From an uncultured Collinsella sp. (GTDB lineage Bacteria; Actinomycetota; Coriobacteriia; Coriobacteriales; Coriobacteriaceae), in assembly GCA_900541645.1 (NCBI GenBank), contig UQKQ01000001.1, positions 186,001 through 250,000 of the forward strand: a stretch of DNA of 64,000 nucleotides. Direction: 5' to 3'. This document shows positions 47,965 to 56,876 of the stretch, in pieces. The notes beneath the pieces are model-generated. The model saw nothing but the letters and a program-made list of their open reading frames with translations. It searched no databases and was not told where the DNA came from. The number at the start of each line of letters is the position of its first letter. Within the stretch, counting starts at the first letter, position 1. A program made the translations under genes and the position numbers.

Positions 47965-48819
47965 GTGGTTATCAAGCGAGTTTTTAACAACAACGTCGCA
48001 ATGGTCACTTCGGACGATGGCTCCGAGCTCATCGTCATCGGTCGAGGCCTCTGCTTTGGCCGTCATGCCGGCGATGCCATCGACGAGGCGTCGATCGAAA
48101 AGACCTACGCGTTGCAGGAGGGAACTTCTCAGGATTCGCGTACGATTGACCGCTTGGCACATCTTTTGGAGTCCATCCCCACCGTCAACCTCGTGATTGC
48201 CGAGGACATTGTTCAGATGCTCCGTCGAGAGCTCAATGTTGATATCAACGACAAGATTCTCATTGCTCTCGCAGACCATATCAGCCTTGCTTTGGAGCGC
48301 GAGCGCAAGGGCGTCTCCTGTGAGAATCCGTTGCTGCTCGAGATCCAGCAGTTCTATCGCAAGGAGTATGCACTTGCGGGCCGTGCGCTGCAGATTATCA
48401 AGGAGTATATGGGCATTCAGATGAGCGAAGAAGAGCAGGGTTTCATTACGCTGCATATCGTCAACGCCACCATGCCGCAACGCTCCGATCGTTTGATTGT
48501 TTCGGTCCAGCTTGTTCGCGACGTGCTCGCGATTGTTTCCAAGCGCTATGCTACGACCCTCGATGACACCTCGCTGCCTTACGAACGTTTCGTTCGTCAC
48601 CTGCAGTTTTTCGCACAGCGAGCGCTCGATCCTACGGCAGGGCAAATCAACGGAGACGCGCTGTTCCGAATCGATGAAACGGCGTATCCGTGCGCATTCT
48701 CGTGCGCGGACGCCATAGCCGCCCACTTGTCGTCTACCTATAACGTTGTCGTTACCGATGCTGAGAAGAGTTATCTCGCATATCACATTGTTAACCTGCT
48801 TGGAGAACCTGGTCTCTAG
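47965..48819 (+). CDS. BglG/LicT-family transcriptional antiterminator
   Basis: RNA-binding antiterminator of 284 residues. An N-terminal CAT domain (VIKRVFNNNVAMVTSDDGSELIVIGRGLCFGR) binds a hairpin in nascent mRNA. Two PRD domains (about 70-170, 175-280) follow, phosphorylated on conserved His by HPr and EIIB (LADHISLALERERKG, FITLHIVNATM, FVRHLQFFAQR). The GTG at 47965 gives the normal family N-terminus, while a GTG at 47953 adds four residues. It probably controls this operon in answer to its sugar. The target RNA sequence was not found by eye. Confidence 0.9.
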   Translation: MVIKRVFNNNVAMVTSDDGSELIVIGRGLCFGRHAGDAIDEASIEKTYALQEGTSQDSRTIDRLAHLLESIPTVNLVIAEDIVQMLRRELNVDINDKILIALADHISLALERERKGVSCENPLLLEIQQFYRKEYALAGRALQIIKEYMGIQMSEEEQGFITLHIVNATMPQRSDRLIVSVQLVRDVLAIVSKRYATTLDDTSLPYERFVRHLQFFAQRALDPTAGQINGDALFRIDETAYPCAFSCADAIAAHLSSTYNVVVTDAEKSYLAYHIVNLLGEPGL

Positions 48820-48918
48820 GCATAACGTGCCCACACATCGATTGATATAAGGCAAGGCTCACGGTCTTGTCCAGGGCACATCTGTCTTAATTTGCGGAAA
48901 AGGAAGGGGAGTACCGCT

Positions 48919-50535
48919 ATGACCGCAAAAAAGAAGTTCAATTTCAAAGCGCCGTTGGAGGTGTTCGCGAAGTCGATCGTTCAGCCGATGATGTATCTCT
49001 CGGTTGCCGGCATCCTGCTCATCGTGGGCATCATTCTGACCAACAAGACCATCTGCGCTTTGGTCCCCGTACTGGGCTCCGGTCCGTTCCAGCTTGTGGG
49101 CGCCGTTGTCTATCAGTCGCTGATGTTTATCATCAACAACCTCTCGATTCTGTTCTGCGTGGGCATCGCCGGCGCCATGGCAAAGAAGAACAAGGGCCAT
49201 GCTTCGCTGATTGCCCTGATGTCGTTCTTCCTGTTCCTGCAGGCTAACAACATCGTGCTCAACGCCACCGGCTCTCTTGCCGATGCGAGCGGCATGCTCG
49301 GTCTTACCGGAACCGGCCAGGCCACCGTTATGGGCATTCAGGTGCTCGATACCGGCGTGTTCGGCGGCATCATCCTTGGTTGCATCACCGGTGCCGTGTT
49401 CAACAAGTACTCGAACAAGCAGTTCCCCATTGCCCTTTCGATGTTCTCGGGCGTCCGCTTCCCGTTCCTGATTATGATCATCATTTCCTGGATCATGGGC
49501 GCTGGCTTCTGCATCGTTTGGCCTCCGGTTCAGGGTGCCATCTCCTCCGTTGCCGGCATCATTAAGGAGTCGGGCAACATCGGTCTGTTTATCTACGGCA
49601 TGCTCAACAAGCTGCTCGTTCCCACCGGTCTGCACCACCTCATCTACACCCCGTTCCAGTTCTCCGATGTGGGTGGCACCCTGACGCTGGGTGATCAGGT
49701 TATTGCCGGCGCCTATCCCATCCGTGTTGCCGAGATGGCAATGACGGGTCAGCCCTTCTCCGATAGTACGTATTTCAACAGCTACACCTTCAACAACCTG
49801 TGGCCCTACATCGGTATCGGTCTCGCCTTTATCGTCACCGCTTACAAGGGGAACAAGGATAAGACCAAGGCCGTTATTATCCCGCTGATCATCACCGCCG
49901 TGCTCTCCTGCGTGACCGAGCCCATGGACTTCCTCTTTGTCTTTGCCGCTCCCGTGCTCTTTGTCGTTCACTCGGTTCTTTCCGGCATCTTCCTGGTCCT
50001 GCTCAAGGTCCTCTCCGTGCCCGCTTCGACTGCAGGCGGCATCATCAACATCGTGGTTTCCAACCTGGTCCTCGGTGTCGATAAGACCAACTGGCCGGTT
50101 ATGCTGGTGCTTGGAGTCGTCAACGCCGCTCTGTACTTCTTCCTCTTCACCTTCCTCATCAAGAAGCTCAACCTTCACACGCCTGGTCGCGAGGAGGAGT
50201 CCGAGCTCGCCGAGTCCGTTGCCGAGGGCGAGGCCGCCGCGTCTGTCGCGGTGAAGCAGGGCGCTGTTGCCGCGGCTCCCGCAGAGGGCGTCGACGCAGG
50301 TATTGCCGACCTGGTCGCAGGTCTTGGCGGCAAGGACAACATCGAGGAGCTCGAGAACTGCTTTACGCGTCTTCGCGTGAACGTTAAGAACCCGGACCTC
50401 ATCGATGAGAACCTCATCAACCACGTGCCCAACAGCGGCATCAACCGCAACGGTAACAATATCCAGATCATCTTTGGCATGAAGGTCGCCGAGATGCGCG
50501 ACAAAGTCGAGAACGCAATTGAGAAGGAGCAGTAA
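48919..50535 (+). CDS. PTS permease EIICB, alpha-glucoside type
   Basis: 538 residues. The membrane EIIC domain comes first (FAKSIVQPMMYLSVAGILLIVG, GLHHLIYTPFQFSDVGG, ACVTEPMDFLFVFAAPVLF-like). The EIIB domain is at the C-terminus, phosphorylated on C481 (ELENCFTRLRVNVK). The order EIIC-EIIB without EIIA, and the sequence, resemble MalX/AglA-type transporters of maltose and other alpha-glucosides. The neighbouring GH4 enzyme of alpha type supports this. GGAAGGGGAG precedes the ATG at 48919. It depends on the crr product for phosphate. Confidence 0.9.
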   Translation: MTAKKKFNFKAPLEVFAKSIVQPMMYLSVAGILLIVGIILTNKTICALVPVLGSGPFQLVGAVVYQSLMFIINNLSILFCVGIAGAMAKKNKGHASLIALMSFFLFLQANNIVLNATGSLADASGMLGLTGTGQATVMGIQVLDTGVFGGIILGCITGAVFNKYSNKQFPIALSMFSGVRFPFLIMIIISWIMGAGFCIVWPPVQGAISSVAGIIKESGNIGLFIYGMLNKLLVPTGLHHLIYTPFQFSDVGGTLTLGDQVIAGAYPIRVAEMAMTGQPFSDSTYFNSYTFNNLWPYIGIGLAFIVTAYKGNKDKTKAVIIPLIITAVLSCVTEPMDFLFVFAAPVLFVVHSVLSGIFLVLLKVLSVPASTAGGIINIVVSNLVLGVDKTNWPVMLVLGVVNAALYFFLFTFLIKKLNLHTPGREEESELAESVAEGEAAASVAVKQGAVAAAPAEGVDAGIADLVAGLGGKDNIEELENCFTRLRVNVKNPDLIDENLINHVPNSGINRNGNNIQIIFGMKVAEMRDKVENAIEKEQ

Positions 50536-50538
50536 ACA

Positions 50539-51921
50539 ATGATCATTACTCTGTGTGGTGGCGGATCCACCTTTACCCCCGGCATCGTCAAGTCCATCGC
50601 CCTGCGCAAGGACGAGCTCGACGTTGACGAGATTCGTCTGTACGACATCAACGAGGAGCGCCAGCGCAAGATCGGCGTGCTCGTGGACTGGATTTTGCAC
50701 GAGGACCTTGGCCTGGACATCAAGCTCACGGTGACTACCGACAAAAAGACGGCTTTCACCGACGCGAGCTTCGTGTTTGCCCAGATGCGCGTGGGCGGCT
50801 ACGCCATGCGCGAACAGGACGAGAAGATTCCGCTGCGTCACGGCTGCGTGGGTCAGGAGACTTGCGGTTGCGGCGGCCTTGCCTACGGCATGCGCACCAT
50901 CTTCCCCATGGTCGAGCTGATCGATGACGTTGAGAAGTACGCCAAGAAGGACTACTGGATTCTCAACTACTCCAACCCTGCCGCCATCGTCTCCGAGGGC
51001 TGCCGTGTGCTGCGTCCCAACGCTCGCATCATCAACATCTGCGACATGCCGATCGCGATCATCGACGTGGTTTGCGCCGCGCTCGATATCGACAAGAAGG
51101 ATGTTGAGTACGATTACTTTGGCCTCAACCACTTTGGTTGGTTCACCTCGATCCGCCACAAGGGCGAGGAGGTGCTCCCGCAGCTGCGCGAGTACATCAA
51201 GGAGCATGAGATTCTGCTGCCCGATTCTTACCTCAAGGGCATGGGCTCGCTCATGGCAAAGAAGCCCGAGGAGGCCGTCGACGAGCACCCCGAGCAGAAC
51301 CGCCACACCAAGGGCAGCTGGTACTACGTCTGGAAGGGCGAGTACGAGATCATGGAGTGCTTCCCGGAGTACCTGCCCAACACGTATCTGAACTACTACC
51401 TGCAGCAGAAGGAGTTCGTCGAGCACTCCAACCCCGAGCGCACCCGTGCTAACGAGGTTGAGGAGACGCGTGAGAAGAACCTCTTTGATGGTATCGACCA
51501 TTACGAGAAGACGGGCGAGATCGACGAGGGCACGTTCTATGCGGGCAGCCACGGCGACTGGATTGCCGATCTGGCTATCGCTCTGAAGAACGACACCAAG
51601 CAGCGCTTCCTGGTCATTTGCGAGAACAAGGGCGCCATCCCCAACATGCCCTACGACGCTATGGTCGAGCTGCCTGCCTACATTGGCAAGAACGGCCCCG
51701 AGGTCATCAGCCGCGACAACATTCCGCTGTTCCAGCAGGGCCTCATGATGCAGCAGCTGAACTCCGAGAAGCTCATTGTCGAGGCTACGATCGAGGGTTC
51801 GTACGAGAAGGCGCTTAAGGCCTTTACGCTCAACAAGACCGTGCCGTCGATGAAGGTCGCCAAGGAGGTTCTCGACGACATGATCGAGGCCAACAAGGGT
51901 TACTGGCCCGAGCTTAAGTAA
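50539..51921 (+). CDS. GH4 6-phospho-alpha-glucosidase
   Basis: NAD+- and Mn2+-dependent glycosidase of 460 residues that splits imported alpha-glucoside 6-phosphates by an oxidation-elimination mechanism. The NAD-binding start is LCGGGSTFTPGIVKSI. C168-D169-M170-P171 (INICDMPIAI) is the metal site whose CDMP form marks alpha-glucosidases, whereas beta enzymes have CNVP. FGLNHFGWF supplies the second metal ligand, His. The gene starts three bases after the EIICB stop with AAGGAG inside the upstream end. Family usual length is about 440-450. Confidence 0.94.
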   Translation: MIITLCGGGSTFTPGIVKSIALRKDELDVDEIRLYDINEERQRKIGVLVDWILHEDLGLDIKLTVTTDKKTAFTDASFVFAQMRVGGYAMREQDEKIPLRHGCVGQETCGCGGLAYGMRTIFPMVELIDDVEKYAKKDYWILNYSNPAAIVSEGCRVLRPNARIINICDMPIAIIDVVCAALDIDKKDVEYDYFGLNHFGWFTSIRHKGEEVLPQLREYIKEHEILLPDSYLKGMGSLMAKKPEEAVDEHPEQNRHTKGSWYYVWKGEYEIMECFPEYLPNTYLNYYLQQKEFVEHSNPERTRANEVEETREKNLFDGIDHYEKTGEIDEGTFYAGSHGDWIADLAIALKNDTKQRFLVICENKGAIPNMPYDAMVELPAYIGKNGPEVISRDNIPLFQQGLMMQQLNSEKLIVEATIEGSYEKALKAFTLNKTVPSMKVAKEVLDDMIEANKGYWPELK

Positions 51922-51953
51922 AAGCAACAGGGTCGCTGGCCGCATGCCTGAAG

Positions 51954-51996
51954 CAATGCCCCGCCCACGTGATTGCGTGGGCGGGGCATTGTCGTT
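51954..51996 (+). terminator. Terminator of the alpha-glucoside operon
   Basis: Perfect 16-bp stem CAATGCCCCGCCCACG with its complement around tgattg, then gtcgttt. Confidence 0.85.
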
Positions 51997-52177
51997 TGGT
52001 AACGCGTTTTATCAAATATGGCATTTATCTGCGATAATGTTCATTTTCACCGCTGATGGTGACATTTCATACCGCCTGCCGAACTGCGTGGAGACCTAAC
52101 AACTTTTTAGGTCAGTGTTGTGCGTGTAGCAATTTCGCCCGGCCTCGCCTCCGGGCTGCCATGTGAGAGGGGATCTT

Positions 52178-54010
52178 ATGGCTCGACTGCACGTAATGGA
52201 ACGCAGCCACGCTCAGGCCGTCATGGACGACCTGCACGATGCACTCGGACGTCGTCTGGCGGTGAGTTCACTCGCCCCGTGCCCCGTCGAGTTTACGGCG
52301 GCGCTCGTCAACCTGTGCTCCACCCAGAGCTGCGGCAAGTGCACGCCCTGCCGCGTGGGCCTGAGCGCGCTGAGCGACCTGCTCGCCGATGTGCTCGAGG
52401 GCCGCGCCGACGAGTCCACGCTCAACTTGATTGAGCGCACGGCCCGCACCATCTACCTTTCGAGCGACTGCGCCATCGGCTACGAAGCTGGCGCCATGGC
52501 ACTCACGGCCATTCGCGGCTTCCGCGACGATTTTGAGCACCACATCCGCGAGCACTCCTGCGGCTTTGACCGCGAGGCTCGCGTCCCGTGTGTCTCGGGC
52601 TGCCCGGCGCACGTCGACATTCCTGGTTACATCTCGCTCGTCGAGGCAGGCCGTTATGCCGACGCCGTCAAGGTCATCCGCAAGAACAACCCGCTACCGC
52701 TCGTCTGTGGCCTGGTGTGCGAGCATCCCTGCGAGATGCATTGCCGCCGTGGCATGGTCGACGACCCCATGAACATCCTCGCCCTCAAGCGTTTTGCCGT
52801 TGAGCATAGCGACCTCAACGACCACAAGCCACATGTAGTGGACAACACCGGTAAGCGCGTCGCCGTGATCGGCGGCGGCCCGGCCGGCCTTTCCTGTGCC
52901 TACTACCTGGCCGTGATGGGCCACAAGGTGACCATTTTTGAGCAGCGCCACCACTTGGGCGGCATGCTGCGCTACGGCATCCCCAGCTATCGTCTGCCGC
53001 GCGAGCGCCTGCAGGCCGAGATCGACTGGATCTTGAGCGCCGGCATCGACGTGGAGCTCGACCACTCCGTGAGCGGCGAGGAGCTCGCCCGTCTGCGCGA
53101 CGAGTTCGATGCCGTCTACCTGGCCATCGGTGCCCACAGTGACAAGAAGCTCGGCCTTCCGGGTGAAGAGGCGCCCGGCGTGGAATCGGCCGTCAAGATG
53201 CTGCGCGCCATCGGCGATGACGAGCTGCCCGACCTGAGCGGCCAGCGCGTGTGCGTCATCGGCGGCGGCAACGTTGCCATGGACGTGGCACGCTCCGCCG
53301 TGCGCTGCGGTGCCGAAAAGGTAAGCATCGTCTACCGCCGTCGCATCTGCGATATGACGGCCCAGGACGCCGAGATTGCCGGTGCCCAGGCCGAGGGCTG
53401 TGAGGTGCTGGAGCTCACGGCGCCGCTCGCCATCGAGACGGGCGAAGATGGTCGCGTGAGCGGCCTGCGCGTGCAACCGCAGATTATCGGCGAGCCCCGC
53501 CGCGGTCGTCCGGCTCCGCGTGCCGCCGCTACGCCCGAGCGCGTCATCCCCTGCGAGCGCGTGTTTGTCGCCATTGGCCAGGACATCGATTCCAAGCCGT
53601 TTGAGGACATGGGCATCGCCTGCAAGTGGGGTTGCGTGGTCACCGACTCGGACGGTGCCGTGCCCAACTTCGATGGCCTCTTTAGCGGCGGCGACTGCCA
53701 GACCGGCCCCGCCACCGTCATCCGTGCCATCAACGCCGGCCGCGTGGCTTCGGCAAACATCGACCGCTATCTGGGCTTCGACCACAAGATCAAGCTCGAC
53801 GTGGAGCTGCCGACCGTTCAGTTTAAGGGCAAGCACGAGTGCGGCCGCTGCGAGCTGGGTGAGCGCGAGGCCGGCGAGCGTATTCACGATTGGAATCTGG
53901 TCGAGCAGGGCCTTACCGAGGAGGAGGCGCGCCAGGAGGCAAGCCGCTGCCTGCGTTGCGACCACTTTGGTTTTGGCGCGTTCCGCGGAGGGAGGAACCT
54001 GGAATGGTAG
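52178..54010 (+). CDS. GltD-like NAD(P)H oxidoreductase with NuoF-type Fe-S domain
   Basis: Flavoprotein of 610 residues. The first 110 residues hold a NuoF-like 4Fe-4S site (CSTQSCGKCTPCRVGL). A GltD-like part follows: cluster cysteines CVSGCPAHVDIPGY and CGLVCEHPCEMHCRRG, FAD site GGGPAGLSCAYYLAVMGHKV, NAD(P)H site GGGNVAMDVARSAVRCGA, and a C-terminal CGRCELG/CLRCDHFGFG pair. The ATG at 52178 follows GAGAGGGGA. It overlaps the hydrogenase gene, so it most likely links NAD(P)H to hydrogen production or uptake. Inverted repeat GACCTAA/TTAGGTC (52093-52113) precedes it. Direction of electron flow cannot be read from sequence. Confidence 0.9.
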   Translation: MARLHVMERSHAQAVMDDLHDALGRRLAVSSLAPCPVEFTAALVNLCSTQSCGKCTPCRVGLSALSDLLADVLEGRADESTLNLIERTARTIYLSSDCAIGYEAGAMALTAIRGFRDDFEHHIREHSCGFDREARVPCVSGCPAHVDIPGYISLVEAGRYADAVKVIRKNNPLPLVCGLVCEHPCEMHCRRGMVDDPMNILALKRFAVEHSDLNDHKPHVVDNTGKRVAVIGGGPAGLSCAYYLAVMGHKVTIFEQRHHLGGMLRYGIPSYRLPRERLQAEIDWILSAGIDVELDHSVSGEELARLRDEFDAVYLAIGAHSDKKLGLPGEEAPGVESAVKMLRAIGDDELPDLSGQRVCVIGGGNVAMDVARSAVRCGAEKVSIVYRRRICDMTAQDAEIAGAQAEGCEVLELTAPLAIETGEDGRVSGLRVQPQIIGEPRRGRPAPRAAATPERVIPCERVFVAIGQDIDSKPFEDMGIACKWGCVVTDSDGAVPNFDGLFSGGDCQTGPATVIRAINAGRVASANIDRYLGFDHKIKLDVELPTVQFKGKHECGRCELGEREAGERIHDWNLVEQGLTEEEARQEASRCLRCDHFGFGAFRGGRNLEW

Positions 54011-55815
54011 AGCTCAACAACCCCACTGTCAGCGATAACACCGAAAGCGGAGCACTCAATATGGTCAAGCTCACTATCGATAATTGCGAGGTCGTGGTGC
54101 CCGAGCACACCACGATCCTGGACGCGGCCAAGTCCGTCGGCATCCAGATTCCCACCCTGTGCTACCTGCGCGATCTGAACGAGATCGGCGGCTGCCGCGT
54201 GTGCGTGGTCGAGGTTGAGGGCTGCGACCAGCTGGTTGCCGCCTGCAACAACTACGTGCTCGATGGCATGGTGGTCCACACCAACAGCCCCAAGGCCCGC
54301 GAGGCGCGCCGCACCAACGTGCAGCTGCTGCTTTCGCAGCACGATTCACGCTGCACGAGCTGTGTGCGCAGCGGTAACTGCAACCTGCAGACCATTGCCA
54401 ACGACCTGGGCATTTTCTATCTGCCGTATCAAAGGCATTTGGCGGGCGAGGGCTGGGATTTCGATTTCCCCATCATCCGCGAAAACGACAAGTGCATTAA
54501 ATGCATGCGCTGCATCAAGGTGTGCGAGAGCGTACAGGGCCTAGGGATTTGGGACCTGACCAACCGCGCCACGCATACCGCCGTGGGCACCCGCGGGCGC
54601 GTGCCGATCGGCAAGACCGATTGCGTCGCGTGCGGCCAGTGCATCACGCATTGCCCGACGGGCGCGCTGCGCGAGCGCGACGACACCGAGACCGTGTTTG
54701 ACGCCATCGCCGATCCCGACAAGATCGTGCTGGTGCAGATTGCGCCGGCCGTGCGTAGCGCCTGGGGCGAGGAGCTCGGCATTCCGCGCGATGAGGCCAC
54801 CGTCGAGCGCCTGGCCTGTGCGCTGCGCCGCGTGGGCTTTGAGTACGTGTTCGACACCGATTTCTCGGCCGATCTCACCATTATGGAGGAGGGCTCCGAG
54901 CTGCTCGAGCGCCTGGGTAAGGCCGCCAAGGGCGAGGGCGACAGCCGCAGCTGGCCCATGTTCACGAGCTGCTGCCCGGGCTGGGTACGCTTTGTGAAGG
55001 CGCGTTACCCCGAGTTTGTCGACAGCCTGTCCACGTCCAAGTCGCCGCAGCAGATGTTCGGCGCCATCGCCAAGACCTACTACGCCAAGGTGCTGGGCGT
55101 GGAGCCCGAGCGCCTGTTTGTGGTGTCCGTGATGCCGTGCACGGCCAAGAAGGCCGAGTGCGCGCTGCCGAGCATGGTGGGCGAGGGCGGCACGCCCGAT
55201 GTGGACGTTGCGCTGACGGTGCGCGAGATGGTGCGCATGGTCCGCGCGAGCCACGTGAGCGTGGATACGCTAGTTGAGGAGCCGCTCGATACGCCGCTGG
55301 GCTTTGGCACGGGTGCGGGTGTGATCTTTGGCGCCACGGGCGGCGTGATGGAGGCCGCCGTGCGCTCGGCCTATTACCTGGTGACGGGCAAGAACCCCGA
55401 CGCCGACTTCTTTACCGATGTGCGCGGCCTGGACGGCTGGAAGGAGGCCGTCGCCGATATCGATGGCACTAAGGTGCGCGTCGCCGTGGCACACGGGCTG
55501 GGCAACGCTGCCCGTCTGCTCGACGCGATTCGCGACGGCCGCGTGAGCTATGACTTCGTTGAGGTTATGGCGTGCCCGGGCGGCTGCGTCGGTGGCGGCG
55601 GTCAGCCCATCCACGACGGCTGCGAGCTGGCAGCCGGGCGTGGCCAGGTGCTCTGGGGCCTGGATGCCGCTGCGGACATTCGTTTCTCGCACGAGAATCC
55701 CGATGTCCAGGCGTGCTACCGCGAGTTCTTGGGCGAGCCGCTCTCGCCGCTGGCTGAGGAGCTGCTGCATACCGACCATCACGCATGGACGATGCCTAAC
55801 GAGGGGACGTGCTAG
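54004..55815 (+). CDS. hydA: [FeFe]-hydrogenase, group A
   Basis: Makes or oxidises H2; 603 residues, laid out as in Clostridium CpI. A 2Fe-2S domain (TLCYLRDLNEIGGCRVC) comes first. The His-ligated cluster (HDSRCTSCVRSGNC) and two 4Fe-4S motifs (CIKCMRCIKVCE, CVACGQCITHCPTG) follow. The H-cluster domain has all three signatures: TSCCPGW from T321, MPCTAKKAE with C379, and E520-x-M-x-C524-PGGC528-VGGGGQP. The ATG at 54004 overlaps the upstream oxidoreductase stop and follows GGAGGGAGG. The maturases HydE, HydF and HydG are not in the window. Confidence 0.97.
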   Translation: MVELNNPTVSDNTESGALNMVKLTIDNCEVVVPEHTTILDAAKSVGIQIPTLCYLRDLNEIGGCRVCVVEVEGCDQLVAACNNYVLDGMVVHTNSPKAREARRTNVQLLLSQHDSRCTSCVRSGNCNLQTIANDLGIFYLPYQRHLAGEGWDFDFPIIRENDKCIKCMRCIKVCESVQGLGIWDLTNRATHTAVGTRGRVPIGKTDCVACGQCITHCPTGALRERDDTETVFDAIADPDKIVLVQIAPAVRSAWGEELGIPRDEATVERLACALRRVGFEYVFDTDFSADLTIMEEGSELLERLGKAAKGEGDSRSWPMFTSCCPGWVRFVKARYPEFVDSLSTSKSPQQMFGAIAKTYYAKVLGVEPERLFVVSVMPCTAKKAECALPSMVGEGGTPDVDVALTVREMVRMVRASHVSVDTLVEEPLDTPLGFGTGAGVIFGATGGVMEAAVRSAYYLVTGKNPDADFFTDVRGLDGWKEAVADIDGTKVRVAVAHGLGNAARLLDAIRDGRVSYDFVEVMACPGGCVGGGGQPIHDGCELAAGRGQVLWGLDAAADIRFSHENPDVQACYREFLGEPLSPLAEELLHTDHHAWTMPNEGTC

Positions 55816-55817
55816 CG

Positions 55818-56873
55818 ATGCGCGCGTTTGATTTTGAGATGTCGCGCCGGGGGTTTGCCTCGGCGCTTGCCGCGGGTGCGCTGTCGCTCGCACTCGCGGG
55901 CTGTGGCGGCGGGGCTGCCGGTGCCGGGTCCGCCGCGGGCTCGGCTGCCACGGACGGCGCCGGTGCTGCTGCAGAGCCGGTCGAGGTGCGCGTCGCCTCG
56001 CTCAAGGGGCCGACCTCGATTGGTCTGGTGCAGTTTATGGACCGGGCAGTCGATGGCGAGACGGACAATGAGTTCGACTTTGCGATCAATACTGCCGCCG
56101 ATGAGATTGTGCCCAAGGTCATTCAGGGCGATATCGACATTGCCCTGGTGCCCGCCAACGTGGCGAGCGTGCTCTATAACAAGACTGAGGGCGCGGTGCA
56201 GGTCATCGACATCAACACGCTGGGCGTGCTGAACGTTGTGACGGGCGACGCGAGTGTGACCTCGTTTGGCGATTTGGCGGGCCATACCGTCTATATGACG
56301 GGCAAGGGCACCACGCCGGAGTACGTCATGAACTACCTGCTGGGGCGCGCGGGCCTGGCCGGCCAGGTGGCGCTTGAGTTTAAGAGCGAGCCCACCGAGG
56401 TGCTGTCGGCCCTGCTTGCCGATCCTTCTGCCGTGGGCGTGCTGCCCGAGCCGTTCAAGACCGCTGCCATCGCAAAGAGCGAAGGCAGGCTGTCGGCTCC
56501 GGTAAGTCTGACCGATGTGTGGGATGAGCTGGCAGGTGACACGGGTTCGCGCCTGCTGACGGGCGTGACCGTGGTGCGCCGTGCCTTTGCCGAGGAGCAT
56601 CCCGAGGCCGTGGCGGAATTCCTGAGCTGCCATGCTGCGAGCGTTGAGGCCGTGAACGCGGCACCGGCGGACTGGGCTCAGGCCGTGGTCGATGCGGGTA
56701 TCGTGGATAACGCCGCGATTGCCGAAAAGGCGATTCCCGGGTGCATGCTCGTGTGCCAGACGGGGAGGGATATGAAGGCGGCGCTCGGTGGGTACCTGCA
56801 GGTGCTGGCCGATGCGGACGCGAGCGCCGTGGGCGGCAAGCTCCCGGCTGACGATTTCTACTGCATGGAGTAG
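55818..56873 (+). CDS. ABC transporter substrate-binding lipoprotein
   Basis: Extracytoplasmic solute-binding protein of 351 residues. The N-terminus MSRRGFASALAAGALSLALAGCG has twin Arg and a lipobox (LAGC) for lipid anchoring. The mature part matches the SsuA/ThiY/NMT1 type (VASLKGPTSIGLVQFMD, GDIDIALVPANVASVLYNK, VYMTGKGTTPEYVMNYLL). The usual ligands of this group are sulfonates, nitrate or thiamine precursors; the real one is unknown. The ATG at 55818 is two bases after the hydA stop. It is the partner of the fused transporter that follows. Confidence 0.9.
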   Translation: MRAFDFEMSRRGFASALAAGALSLALAGCGGGAAGAGSAAGSAATDGAGAAAEPVEVRVASLKGPTSIGLVQFMDRAVDGETDNEFDFAINTAADEIVPKVIQGDIDIALVPANVASVLYNKTEGAVQVIDINTLGVLNVVTGDASVTSFGDLAGHTVYMTGKGTTPEYVMNYLLGRAGLAGQVALEFKSEPTEVLSALLADPSAVGVLPEPFKTAAIAKSEGRLSAPVSLTDVWDELAGDTGSRLLTGVTVVRRAFAEEHPEAVAEFLSCHAASVEAVNAAPADWAQAVVDAGIVDNAAIAEKAIPGCMLVCQTGRDMKAALGGYLQVLADADASAVGGKLPADDFYCME

Positions 56874-56876
56874 CCC

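Noticed and set aside
48859..51945. 1028-codon open frame antisense to EIICB and GH4
   Set aside because: Spans two well-supported genes and has no recognisable domain.
52033..52048. Fur-like box (GATAATG...) upstream of the hydrogenase operon
   Set aside because: Only one half-site matches; the other half is too weak.
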